NCBI GenBank assembly: GCA_013139905.1 | Contig: WSZW01000017.1 | Coordinates: forward strand, 1 to 15,667 | DNA length: 15,667 nucleotides | Direction of reading: 5' to 3' | From: an archaeon | GTDB lineage: Archaea; EX4484-52; B79-G9 | Notes under the pieces: generated by a model | The model's input: the letters and a program-made list of their open reading frames with translations, nothing else | The model's database searches: none | What the model was told of the DNA's origin: nothing | Program-made: the position numbers and the translations under genes | Shown here: positions 7,072-13,867 of the stretch, in pieces | How positions within the stretch are numbered: position 1 is the stretch's first letter | Layout of the letters: each line of letters starts with the position of its first letter

Positions 7072-8610
7072 ATGAGTAAATCTGGCAATCTTTATGATTT
7101 ATCTGTTTGTGATACTGCAAACAACGGTTCTTGTATTAAACTTGGTACGGGTAAAAAAGGAATGCAACCACAAATTTTTTTAGAATTAGATGGTGCGATA
7201 AATCCAGTTCTTCAACATCTATATAATGTGGCTGTGGGTTCAAACAATGGAAATCCCATACCGGATATATTAACAAAACGAAATCTTGTTACTGATGATG
7301 GGTTTATAACACCCAATGGCGAAAAGTTAGTAGCGTATATTTTAGGTCATGATGATCCGCGTTTATATTCTATTCGGGATGAGTTTTATTCTAATAATTC
7401 TCCTATACTGAAATCTGCAGACTATCAAGATGTTTCGAATCCTGTCGAGCTAATAACTGTTGTGGATACATCAACCAATCAATCCCCTGTTGGTAATGAT
7501 TCCGATACTCAAATTACACCCGAGTTATACGATGCACGTCTATCAAAAATAGAAATAGATGTTCTTAATAAAATAAGTCAATTAGAAGAAAAAATGATAG
7601 TATATCATTGCGGATATATAGCATCACAGATATATTATGGAAATTCTAGAAAAAAAGTGAGCAAATCTAAAGTTCTCACCGTAAAAAATGCCGTAAGAGA
7701 TCTTAAAAATAAAGGACTTGTTGAAATATATAAAACTTCAGAAAGTTTAAATCAATATAAGCGTGCTTGTAAAATCACAGATGCAGGCAAGTTGTCCATT
7801 CAAACAGGTATGGATAAAACAAGTAGCGAAGTTAATGAGGCCAAACAACAACCTAATAATATTCCACAAAAACCAGTTGGATCTACAGAAAATTTATATG
7901 ATTTTCAAGATGATATTCTTAAAGAATTTGATAAATTAAAATCTTCTGAAATTCCAGAGTTTAAAAATGATAATGGTGAACCTATTGATGTTTTATCAAA
8001 TATTTTAATTGATAATACGGGAACTGAACGACCCGTATTATACTCCGAACAACACACGCTCGAAGGGTTTGACGGTGCCATTTATGTTAAAATAGGTGAA
8101 ACTGCGTATCGTGTTGGTATGGTAACCGCTAAAAAAGAACTTATCCCTTCACCTGAAACAGTTTATGCTCAATTCGTTGCTATTAATAATAAAAATACTG
8201 TAGGTACTCGATCACGCAATGAAACTCTTACTGAGGTATTTATTGATAAACTTAAGATTGGCGAATCTGAAAGTAAACCACTTGCATCTAAATTAGATGA
8301 AGTTTATAGAAATACTATATCTACATCAAATAGAAATCTTACCGATTCGGGAAAATTATTTTTGACCGCATCAGAACAATTATTTTCTGAAAAAGAACAA
8401 GAACTTGTTTTGTATGATTCTGATTTAAATTTTGTAAATATTACCCCAAAAACAAATATTTATTCAGTTGTTAATAATTTAGTGGTTGATAAATTTTCTG
8501 CAAAAGATAAAAAAGAAAATCCTAATCGTCACGAGAAAGATAAGGGTCAAAAACAAAGAACTGTTTTTAAGGCGCGCTCAAGAAATGCAAAGAAAAGACG
8601 AGTATTTTAG
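7072..8610 (+). CDS. Unrecognised 512-residue protein with winged-helix domain(s) and basic C-terminus
   Basis: I do not recognise the family. Residues about 160-245 look like a winged-helix DNA-binding domain: helices from LSKIEIDVLNKIS, a recognition-helix-like VLTVKNAVRDLKNKGLVEIY, then a wing and CKITDAGKLSIQ. The N-terminal 40-92 (ILTKRNLVTDDGFITPNGEKL) has the same layout in a weaker form and may be a second copy. A linker rich in N, Q and P follows, then a mixed alpha/beta region (about 275-470). The tail is strongly basic (QRTVFKARSRNAKKRRVF), suited to nucleic acid contact. No signal peptide or membrane span. It stands alone under its own promoter and converges on the DRG gene with only 2 nt between stops. 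A DNA-binding regulator is a reasonable inference; target unknown. Confidence 0.6.
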   Translation: MSKSGNLYDLSVCDTANNGSCIKLGTGKKGMQPQIFLELDGAINPVLQHLYNVAVGSNNGNPIPDILTKRNLVTDDGFITPNGEKLVAYILGHDDPRLYSIRDEFYSNNSPILKSADYQDVSNPVELITVVDTSTNQSPVGNDSDTQITPELYDARLSKIEIDVLNKISQLEEKMIVYHCGYIASQIYYGNSRKKVSKSKVLTVKNAVRDLKNKGLVEIYKTSESLNQYKRACKITDAGKLSIQTGMDKTSSEVNEAKQQPNNIPQKPVGSTENLYDFQDDILKEFDKLKSSEIPEFKNDNGEPIDVLSNILIDNTGTERPVLYSEQHTLEGFDGAIYVKIGETAYRVGMVTAKKELIPSPETVYAQFVAINNKNTVGTRSRNETLTEVFIDKLKIGESESKPLASKLDEVYRNTISTSNRNLTDSGKLFLTASEQLFSEKEQELVLYDSDLNFVNITPKTNIYSVVNNLVVDKFSAKDKKENPNRHEKDKGQKQRTVFKARSRNAKKRRVF

Positions 8611-8612
8611 TT

Positions 8613-9716
8613 TTATTTCTGAAAAAACATCTCGACAATATCTTTGTCCAGTAAAATATGATCTCCGCCAAGTTTCTGTCCGTCAAATTTAGCACTTTTG
8701 CCTGTTATCTTAGAATAAATCAAATACTTTGCAAAATCCTTGTGTATCTTTCTTGCAACATCCATCACAGTTGAATCTTTCTTGATAATTAATGGTTCTT
8801 TAAAATCTGTCGGCTTTCCCGGCTGTTTCATATATATCCTAAGAAGCCCCATTTTTTCAAATAATTCTTGTTTAAATTTATCTAAATTTTCATTCATCTC
8901 AGCAGAAATTGCAATGAACGGATCTTTAATTTTTGATGTTATGACTGACAGTTCTTCTTTTGAAATTGTATCAATCTTATTTAGAAGAACAATCATAGGA
9001 ACATATAATCTGTTTTTAGATATAGCATCAATAAGGCGCTCTATTGATAGTTTTTCACGCAAGATAACATCTGCATTAATTACCCCCATTTCGTTGAATA
9101 TGCCTTTCATTGTCTCCTGTGTGAGCTCTTGTTTTGCGGTTGAACGAATCATAATTCCGCCACGGTCTTTTTTCTTAATGGTCACATCAGGTGGATTTTG
9201 ATTTAGACGAAGCCCAATTTTATACAATTCTTTTTTTAGTGTATCAATACATTCCGGTCGTTTGACATCAGTCATAATAATTACAGTATCCGCAATCCTT
9301 GCAACCGATAAAATTTCTCGTCCACGCCCTTTTCCCGATGCTGCATCCTCTATGATGCCGGGAATATCCAATACTTGTATTTTTGCCCCACCATAATCAA
9401 GAACACCGGGAACTACCGTAAGCGTTGTAAATGCATAAGCCCCAACACGGGATTCCGCATTAGTAATTTTATTTAGAAGTGTCGATTTACCAACAGACGG
9501 AAAACCAACAAAAACACAACTCGCATCGCCTGTTTTTTTTACAGAATAACCGTGGTCAGAGGTACCTGATTTTTTCGACTTTTCCAAATCTTTTTGTTCT
9601 TGTAATTTAGAAAGTTTAGTCTTAAGTTTACCCAAATGACCCTGTGTCGCTTTGTTCGACGGAGTTTTAGCGATTTCGTCCAGAACTTCCTGAATTTTTT
9701 CATCAACTGAAGACAT
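8613..9716 (-). CDS. DRG-family GTPase (OBG-like, with TGS domain)
   Basis: 367 residues, full length for the developmentally regulated GTP-binding (DRG) family of translation-associated GTPases. Visible in order: a charged helical N-terminus (1-60) with the EIAKTPSNKATQGHLGKLK signature, G1 GFPSVGKST (71-79), a G2 region around AFTTLTVVPG, G3 DIPG (117-120), the HTH-like insert typical of DRG proteins (about 160-235), G4 NKID (246-249), G5 SAE (271-273), and a C-terminal TGS domain (about 291-367) ending in the LDKDIVEMF pattern. Eukaryotic DRGs bind translating ribosomes with DFRP partners; the archaeal role is probably similar but less defined. The ATG at 9716 is about 29 bp from a TATA box, so the transcript is probably leaderless. 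Confidence 0.92.
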   Translation of the reverse strand: MSSVDEKIQEVLDEIAKTPSNKATQGHLGKLKTKLSKLQEQKDLEKSKKSGTSDHGYSVKKTGDASCVFVGFPSVGKSTLLNKITNAESRVGAYAFTTLTVVPGVLDYGGAKIQVLDIPGIIEDAASGKGRGREILSVARIADTVIIMTDVKRPECIDTLKKELYKIGLRLNQNPPDVTIKKKDRGGIMIRSTAKQELTQETMKGIFNEMGVINADVILREKLSIERLIDAISKNRLYVPMIVLLNKIDTISKEELSVITSKIKDPFIAISAEMNENLDKFKQELFEKMGLLRIYMKQPGKPTDFKEPLIIKKDSTVMDVARKIHKDFAKYLIYSKITGKSAKFDGQKLGGDHILLDKDIVEMFFQK

Positions 9717-9737
9717 ACGTTTAATTTAGATGCGAAA

Positions 9738-9759
9738 CGTTTTTATATGATTCGTTCAA
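9738..9759 (-). promoter_or_regulatory. BRE/TATA promoter for the DRG gene
   Basis: On the minus strand TTGAACGAATCA is followed by TATAAAAAC, with the TATA centred near 9745 and the predicted start at the ATG. The word TTGAACGAATCA recurs at 4879-4890 on the same strand, again directly before a TATA-like stretch. Confidence 0.5.
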
Positions 9760-9765
9760 ATAATT

Positions 9766-10191
9766 TTATTTGCTCGCTAAATACGCATCAATTGAATTTC
9801 TTGTGTATTCGTTAATATTTTCAGGCAAATTGTTAAGTGAAAACCATTTCATATCTATGTGTTTTTCAGGCTCCATATTTTTTGGAGTGCCGTCAATGAT
9901 TTTTGCCAGATATCCATATATTTGCCAATACACATTTTGTGAATCAGTAATATCTAAAGTAATTAAATGTCTAATAATTTCTATATCTATACCAACTTAT
10001 TCTTTAACTTCTCTTAAAGTTGCATCTTTTGGACTCTCTCCGATTTCTATTTTTCTACCAGGTCTAGTCCAAAACCCGGGCTCATTTGTATGCGCATACG
10101 GTCTTTGAAGAAGCAATATTTCATTTTTATTGTTTATTATTAACGCGCCACAACCAAGTTTTGTCTGTGATGAGTTTATCATATAAATCAT
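9766..10191 (-). pseudogene. Nudix hydrolase gene interrupted by TAA in the Nudix box
   Basis: One continuous frame reads as a complete Nudix hydrolase of about 141 residues (MTH1/8-oxo-dGTPase-like or NADH-pyrophosphatase-like). It starts MIYMINSSQTKLGCGALII, has RPYAHTNEPGFWTRPG before the box, and a plausible C-terminus ending NSIDAYLASK. The box itself is damaged. It reads RKIEIGESPKDATLREVKE, TAA, VGI, whereas the consensus is G-x5-E-x7-REUxEExGU. The first Gly is Arg (AGA), and the second Glu of the metal-binding EE pair is the stop TAA at 9997-9999, one base from GAA. Translation as written gives a truncated, inactive fragment. It lies 17 nt after the AstE-like gene, as the last member of that operon. 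ATG 10191 is chosen because a TTG start at 10218 would overlap the upstream gene. A sequencing error cannot be ruled out, but two box changes argue for real decay. Confidence 0.75.
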
Positions 10192-10208
10192 TAAAACCCA
10201 TAAATTCT

Positions 10209-11222
10209 TTATTCCCAAATATTAAGCAACAAATCGCGCGGGTTTTTCGTATGATAAATAACACATTTCTTTTGAATTAAAGATACACTATTCAATCCAC
10301 AATTTGCAAGTGTTAGTGTACTTATTATCGTAGTCCCCATAACAGCCACAGCATCAGTTTGCAAAGCAAGAACAATACCGCTTTTCTCGGCCGTTATATT
10401 TTCAATCATATCTTTTTGCGGATCGTAAATTTCCGCAATTTGCTGCCCTTTATGAACCACATCCCCAATAGCGATTCGCGGATAAAAAAGTCCAGTGCAT
10501 TTAGATACGATATTATTTCTCTCATTTAATATATATTGATCTTTAAGCACGTATGCACGACCATCCAATATGCCTAAATATTTTGCAATATTTAAAACAC
10601 CAAAAAACCCTGCTTTTATGAAATAATTATCTAATCTCTCTCCTTCACCAAGCTCAACTGCAATTGTATGTGTTTTAACAGCCTTTGCGGATATCGCCAG
10701 TGTATTTTCCAAAGGTTCGCGAGTCATAGATATCAACGTTCCGAAAAGTTTGGACAATGCCTTGATTTTATTTGATTCATCAGACACAATTCGTGTGTGG
10801 GGTAAAAGCATTCGTCCTTTTGGTCCGGTATGTAAATCAATACCGTAATCGTTTGGTTTTATTATTTTTTCAGTTATTTCATACGCTATTTTTTCTGTTA
10901 TTGTGCCTTTGGGATTCCCTGGAAAATATCGATTTAAATCCTTATTATCTTGTATGGTGCATCTTTGCCTAGCCGCAAATGCAATTGGGTTTGCAACAGG
11001 AACTAATGTCAATTTACCTGTGATATCTTTTTTTGAAAAATATTTTATCAATTGACGTATTACTTCAACGCCCGTAAGTTCATCTCCATGAATTCCCGCA
11101 ATTACAAATAATTTAGGTCCGTCTTTTTCTCCGGTTATTTCTGTATATTTTATTTTGACTAATGATGTTGTAGGTCCGTCCGTATCTTCTACTTCAATGT
11201 ATTTGGTATCTATAACATTCAT
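10209..11222 (-). CDS. AstE/AspA-type succinylglutamate desuccinylase/aspartoacylase-like zinc hydrolase
   Basis: 337 residues from ATG 11222. The fold is that of the M14-related AstE/AspA family, which removes acyl groups from N-acyl amino acids. Zinc ligands are seen in IAGIHGDELTG (His and Glu of HxxE) and DLHTGPKG (His). The substrate-binding DLNRYFPG and the catalytic Glu in VELGEGE are present. The C-terminal part is the barrel-sandwich domain (GLFYPRIAIGDVVHKGQQIAEI) normally found in AstE-like proteins. All key residues are intact. The substrate is not known; many archaeal members sit outside arginine-catabolic operons. The start lies 1 nt after the upstream stop, with GTGGT spaced 4 nt from ATG, so translation is coupled to the XRE gene. 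GTG 11231 is rejected because it is part of that SD. Confidence 0.85.
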   Translation of the reverse strand: MNVIDTKYIEVEDTDGPTTSLVKIKYTEITGEKDGPKLFVIAGIHGDELTGVEVIRQLIKYFSKKDITGKLTLVPVANPIAFAARQRCTIQDNKDLNRYFPGNPKGTITEKIAYEITEKIIKPNDYGIDLHTGPKGRMLLPHTRIVSDESNKIKALSKLFGTLISMTREPLENTLAISAKAVKTHTIAVELGEGERLDNYFIKAGFFGVLNIAKYLGILDGRAYVLKDQYILNERNNIVSKCTGLFYPRIAIGDVVHKGQQIAEIYDPQKDMIENITAEKSGIVLALQTDAVAVMGTTIISTLTLANCGLNSVSLIQKKCVIYHTKNPRDLLLNIWE

Positions 11223-11223
11223 A

Positions 11224-12135
11224 TTAACCACGTTTAATTATCATTTTTATGAATTGTCTTTCTGTTTTTATCTCCGATAATTCTAAAAGAGACACAATCG
11301 GTATGTCTTCAAAATATTTTGTTTGGTCTTGCTTGTCTGTTATCAGCATATTATATGATGAGCAAAACTCCGCCAAATCTTTCATCATCTGAGCCTTTTG
11401 TTTAGAAATACTTTTATCCCAATCCCCCATAACCATCTTGTTTTTTGAAATAGTTATCATATTTACGGGTGCATTTCGCAAAATTATACTTTCAAGTCCA
11501 AAATTGTGAGTCTTGTCTACAAAAGATTGTTCGTACTGTGTTAAATCATCTCGTTTTTCTGTAGGCAGATTCCAATCAAAAATATCAATTGTATTGGATA
11601 TGATTGTATCAAAAAACGATTCTAGTTTATTTGATATTTCTTCACTCGCAATGCCGCTTTTTTCTATAACGTACATTGTTTTTTTGGATGCATTTACTTT
11701 TTCGCCCAAATCCTTATAACTCAATTTATTTTCCTGTCGTAGTCGATTAAGCTCATCTGAATTTACGCGAACAACCGGCTTTCCTTTTTTGGAAAATACC
11801 GCAGGAAAAAAGTTGTCAAGAGCCATACTAAATGTTTGTGGATTCATTGATGGAATATTATATCTCTCATAAACAAAATTATCCTTCATAATAAAATTAC
11901 GCCCATGCAAACCAACAAGAGCGGCACTTGCATCCATGGCGTTTGCCATTTTCGCCAAATCATTTGCCTGATTTTCAGTAAAACTATCAATATTTACCAA
12001 AACCTTAAGAAGAACAGTTCTTTTGATGTTTTTAGCGCAAATATCAAAACAAGAACGGTCAAACTGCATGACTTCGTATTCATTATCCTTAAAGGCAGTC
12101 AATAATTCTGCCACTATTGCTCGTTGTGCCTGCAT
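11224..12135 (-). CDS. Archaeal XRE/HTH-type transcriptional regulator with endonuclease-like N-terminal domain
   Basis: 303 residues from ATG 12135. It matches the layout of a conserved archaeal HTH-type regulator family. An N-terminal domain of about 115 residues (FDICAKN...LLKVLVNIDSF, then FVYERYNIPSMNPQTF) resembles a restriction-endonuclease-like fold. A Cro/C1-type HTH follows at about 127-178 (LNRLRQENKLSYKDLGEKV, then SKKTMYVIEKSG), and then a C-terminal region of about 120 residues. Whether the N-terminal module cuts nucleic acid is unknown; I infer ligand or DNA sensing. It is first in a minus-strand operon with the AstE-like and Nudix genes. The SD GTGGT sits 4 nt before the ATG; the GTG at 12144 is part of that SD. 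A TATA box at 12174-12184 gives a short leader, and a palindrome covers the predicted transcription start, suggesting autoregulation. Confidence 0.82.
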   Translation of the reverse strand: MQAQRAIVAELLTAFKDNEYEVMQFDRSCFDICAKNIKRTVLLKVLVNIDSFTENQANDLAKMANAMDASAALVGLHGRNFIMKDNFVYERYNIPSMNPQTFSMALDNFFPAVFSKKGKPVVRVNSDELNRLRQENKLSYKDLGEKVNASKKTMYVIEKSGIASEEISNKLESFFDTIISNTIDIFDWNLPTEKRDDLTQYEQSFVDKTHNFGLESIILRNAPVNMITISKNKMVMGDWDKSISKQKAQMMKDLAEFCSSYNMLITDKQDQTKYFEDIPIVSLLELSEIKTERQFIKMIIKRG

Positions 12136-12144
12136 ATTTACCAC

Positions 12145-12160
12145 TAGTTTTTTAAAACTA
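12145..12160. promoter_or_regulatory. Palindrome TAGTTTT-TT-AAAACTA over the XRE gene transcription start
   Basis: The 7-base arms (12145-12151, 12154-12160) are perfectly inverted around 2 nt and lie 10 nt upstream of the start codon, at the position where transcription should begin. A dimeric HTH regulator binding here would block its own promoter. This is an inference. Confidence 0.4.
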
Positions 12161-12173
12161 AACTACTTAGATG

Positions 12174-12184
12174 TTATATATTTT
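12174..12184 (-). promoter_or_regulatory. TATA box for the XRE operon
   Basis: On the minus strand the sequence reads aaaatatataac, centred near 12179. A start about 27 bp downstream falls near 12152, 17 nt before the ATG. Confidence 0.5.
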
Positions 12185-12190
12185 GTTAGT

Positions 12191-12203
12191 GAATATTTTA
12201 AAA
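12191..12203 (+). promoter_or_regulatory. TATA-like element for the tRNA gene
   Basis: The motif gaatattttaaaa is centred near 12197, about 37 bp before the mature 5' end, so a short 5' leader would be trimmed by RNase P. It is back to back with the XRE promoter. Confidence 0.35.
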
Positions 12204-12233
12204 CCTAAGTTAACAAAAATAATTTGCACGGAT

Positions 12234-12356
12234 GGTCCCGTGGCTCAGCTGGTTAGAGCGCTGGTCTTATATGACGCGCAGGTATTGCCTGTGTTGCTTC
12301 AACCAAAAAAGGTCTGAGATAGCCAGAGGTCGCGAGTCCGACTCTCGCCGGGACCA
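12234..12356 (+). tRNA. trnI(uau): tRNA-Ile(UAU) with 49-nt intron
   Basis: All arms fold. The acceptor stem is GGTCCCG (12234-12240) with CGGGACC (12349-12355), discriminator A at 12356, and no encoded CCA. D stem: GCTC/GAGC, with G18G19 in the loop. Anticodon stem: CTGGT (12261-12265) with GCCAG (12322-12326, last pair U-G). Variable loop: AGGTC. T stem: GCGAG/CTCGC. Removing the intron gives the anticodon loop CTTATAA, with U33 in place and anticodon UAU (12268-12270), which reads AUA. This is unusual for archaea, where AUA is normally read by an agmatidine-modified CAU anticodon. The T loop is TCCGACT, with C instead of the near-universal U at position 55. A T-rich run at 12360-12372 is a plausible terminator. 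Confidence 0.9.
12272..12320 (+). other. Archaeal tRNA intron (position 37/38) with canonical bulge-helix-bulge
   Basis: Exon CTTA (12266-12269) pairs with intron TGAG (12315-12318), forming the 4-bp central helix. The 3-nt bulges TAT (12270-12272) and ATA (12319-12321) flank it, and an outer GAC/GTC helix closes it. Cutting after the second base of each bulge gives an intron of exactly 12272-12320, the substrate form of the archaeal splicing endonuclease. Inside the intron CGCAGG and CCTGTG form a hairpin. Confidence 0.88.
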
Positions 12357-12359
12357 CTA

Positions 12360-12372
12360 TTTTTCTTTTTTT
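12360..12372 (+). terminator. T-run terminator after the tRNA
   Basis: The sequence tttttctttttttg begins 4 nt after the mature 3' end; archaeal RNA polymerase commonly stops at such T-runs. Confidence 0.5.
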
Positions 12373-12406
12373 GTTATTCATTAGAATAAATTGCTTTTTT
12401 TAATTT

Positions 12407-12646
12407 TCAATTATTTGCGTTATCCATAAGTAATTTCTTTAATTTTTTTATATTTGTCATAAAATCACCCATAATTTTATAATTTATTTAAAGCTTCAAA
12501 GCACCAATATCTTTAATTATTAGTTCTCTAAGCTCACAATTAATATTAAAAATTTTATTATTGAGCATCTGTTTAAATTTTAAAATATTATCTTTTGCTT
12601 GTTTATGATAGTTATCACCATAAGATATATAAACAATCTCTCGCAA
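12407..12646 (-). pseudogene. Possible decayed small gene with one internal TAA
   Basis: The minus-strand frame from TTG 12646 reads a protein-like sequence of 52 residues (MREIVYISYGDNYHKQ..., ending KDIGALKL), a TAA at 12488-12490, and then in the same frame a further 27 codons. These include GGGTGATTTTATG, a good SD and start, encoding MTNIKKLKKLLMDNANN and a TGA at 12407-12409. So either two tiny ORFs or one gene broken by a nonsense mutation. The upstream end runs into the promoter and start of the next plus-strand gene, which suggests a remnant rather than an active gene. Composition alone could produce this in such AT-rich DNA; no homology is recognised. Confidence 0.3.
12621..12633 (+). 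promoter_or_regulatory. TATA box for the orphan gene at 12656
   Basis: The motif taagatatataaa is centred near 12628, 28 bp before ATG 12656, predicting a leaderless transcript. It rules out the alternative upstream starts (such as 12599), which lie before the promoter. Confidence 0.55.
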
Positions 12647-12655
12647 TATTTTAAT

Positions 12656-13456
12656 ATGTCTAAAACATTATCTCTAGAAGAAATGGAAACTGGTTCTGCA
12701 CTGATAGAATACTGGAATATATTGACGGGTAAAGAATCTAACACACCACAAAATTTTTCTAAAGAAACTTCTAATGTAAAATGTGGGATCGGAAGAACAC
12801 TAGAATTCAAATCTAAATATGATATTACGGATTTAGAAAATAAAGCAATTCTTTTTAAAAAAGCAACAGATAATGATGTAACTAACCGTGATGTTGGTAA
12901 TTGGTCTTCTTTAAATGTCACAGGACCCGTAACGTCTCTTCGCTATACTACAAAAGGTATAGATTTACCCGATATAACAACACGGGTTTCTGCCGAAGGA
13001 AAAACAATCGACCAAGTTAATGATGAAATCAGTATCGTTTATGAAACCTTAAAAGGTTTAAAAACATATTTTGATGATGCAGATTTAAACGAAAACACAC
13101 CAATTGTAGATGCATTCCGTAAATTTGCTACACATCAATACGGGGTAGAATATCTCGAATCTCTTGATTATTCTTCTAAATTAGATGATACACACTTAAA
13201 TGTAAAATGGAATGATGATAGCAAAGCACACGCAAAAAGATATGATGTTGCTCATGATGGTGACGGAAGTACAAAATACTTAAAATTAACAATACGCACA
13301 CCAAGGGACATACAATATCCAACTGAACAAACAACATGTATGTTAAGAATATCCGATAAATCTTCATTTGATAAATTTAAAACAATACTTGGCGAACATC
13401 TAGAAAAATTAGAACCTGTATATCAAGCCGCTATTTCCGGAAATATAGACGTTTAA
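12656..13456 (+). CDS. Hypothetical cytoplasmic protein, 266 residues, unrecognised
   Basis: I do not recognise this protein. It has no signal peptide, membrane span or obvious catalytic motif. It begins MSKTLSLEEMETGSALIEYW and has predicted mixed alpha/beta content. It contains a charged helical stretch in the middle (TIDQVNDEISIVYETLKGLK) and a C-terminal segment (RISDKSSFDKFKTILGEHL) likely to be helical. Charged residues are plentiful and cysteines few. ATG 12656 is supported by a TATA box at the leaderless distance. The gene stands alone between the tRNA and L40e. A hairpin followed by T's at 13483-13499 may end its transcript. It may be lineage-specific. Confidence 0.7.
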   Translation: MSKTLSLEEMETGSALIEYWNILTGKESNTPQNFSKETSNVKCGIGRTLEFKSKYDITDLENKAILFKKATDNDVTNRDVGNWSSLNVTGPVTSLRYTTKGIDLPDITTRVSAEGKTIDQVNDEISIVYETLKGLKTYFDDADLNENTPIVDAFRKFATHQYGVEYLESLDYSSKLDDTHLNVKWNDDSKAHAKRYDVAHDGDGSTKYLKLTIRTPRDIQYPTEQTTCMLRISDKSSFDKFKTILGEHLEKLEPVYQAAISGNIDV

Positions 13457-13482
13457 AATGTATAAATAGTTATAGTTCTATC

Positions 13483-13499
13483 AAAGAAAAATTCTTTTT
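13483..13499 (+). terminator. Small hairpin with T-run after the orphan gene
   Basis: AAAGAA (13483-13488) and TTCTTT (13492-13497) pair around AAA, followed by more T, 27 nt after the stop. The rest of 13500-13687 holds only AT-rich sequence with short inverted words (CAACTATT 13566-13573 against AATAGTT 13595-13601 and ATAGTTG 13605-13611) and TATA-like runs at 13626-13638. Confidence 0.35.
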
Positions 13500-13687
13500 G
13501 CCACAATGCTATAAATTGCAGACATATTATTTATCTTCAATACGATTTCCGATTAAACTAAAAAGCAACTATTATATTTATAAAAGTATCTTCGAATAGT
13601 TAAGATAGTTGTTTTATCTAACAAATAAATATTTAAATGACAACGAGTAGAAAAAATAACACATAAAATTTATAATTCTTAAAAAAG

Positions 13688-13867
13688 GTGATATGTATCG
13701 CAAAAGCAAGAAATGAAGCAGTAGATGGTCGTGTATTTACAAACGTTTATGTTTGTATGAAATGTAATACGAAAATAAGATCCGGTAATTTAAAAAAGGC
13801 AAAATGTAGAAATTGTAATTCTAAATCATTACGTTTAAAACACAAACAATCAAAAAGTGCATCGTAA
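13688..13867 (+). CDS. rpl40e: 50S ribosomal protein L40e
   Basis: Small zinc-ribbon ribosomal protein of the large subunit, homologous to the ribosomal half of eukaryotic ubiquitin-L40. The Cys pattern CMKC (23-26) and CRNC (40-43), with the flanking FTNVYVC, NTKIRSGNLKKAK and SKSLRLK, is diagnostic, and the tail is Lys-rich. As drawn, translation begins at GTG 13688 (MICIAKARNEAVDGR). However, the GGTGAT at 13687-13692 is better read as the SD, which places the start at ATC 13697. That gives (M)AKARNEAVDGR, the N-terminus expected for L40e. The ATG at 13693 is in another frame and stops after seven codons. The stop is 19 nt before the UbiA gene, so the two are probably co-transcribed. Confidence 0.85.
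   Translation: MICIAKARNEAVDGRVFTNVYVCMKCNTKIRSGNLKKAKCRNCNSKSLRLKHKQSKSAS

Noticed and set aside
8740..9201. 153-codon plus-strand frame
   Set aside because: Lies wholly antisense to the DRG GTPase, whose motifs are intact.
9770..10108. 112-codon plus-strand frame
   Set aside because: Antisense to the Nudix gene, whose residues match the family on the minus strand.
12599..12655. Upstream extension of the orphan protein at 12656
   Set aside because: The TATA box at 12621-12633 lies inside it, so transcription would begin after these codons.
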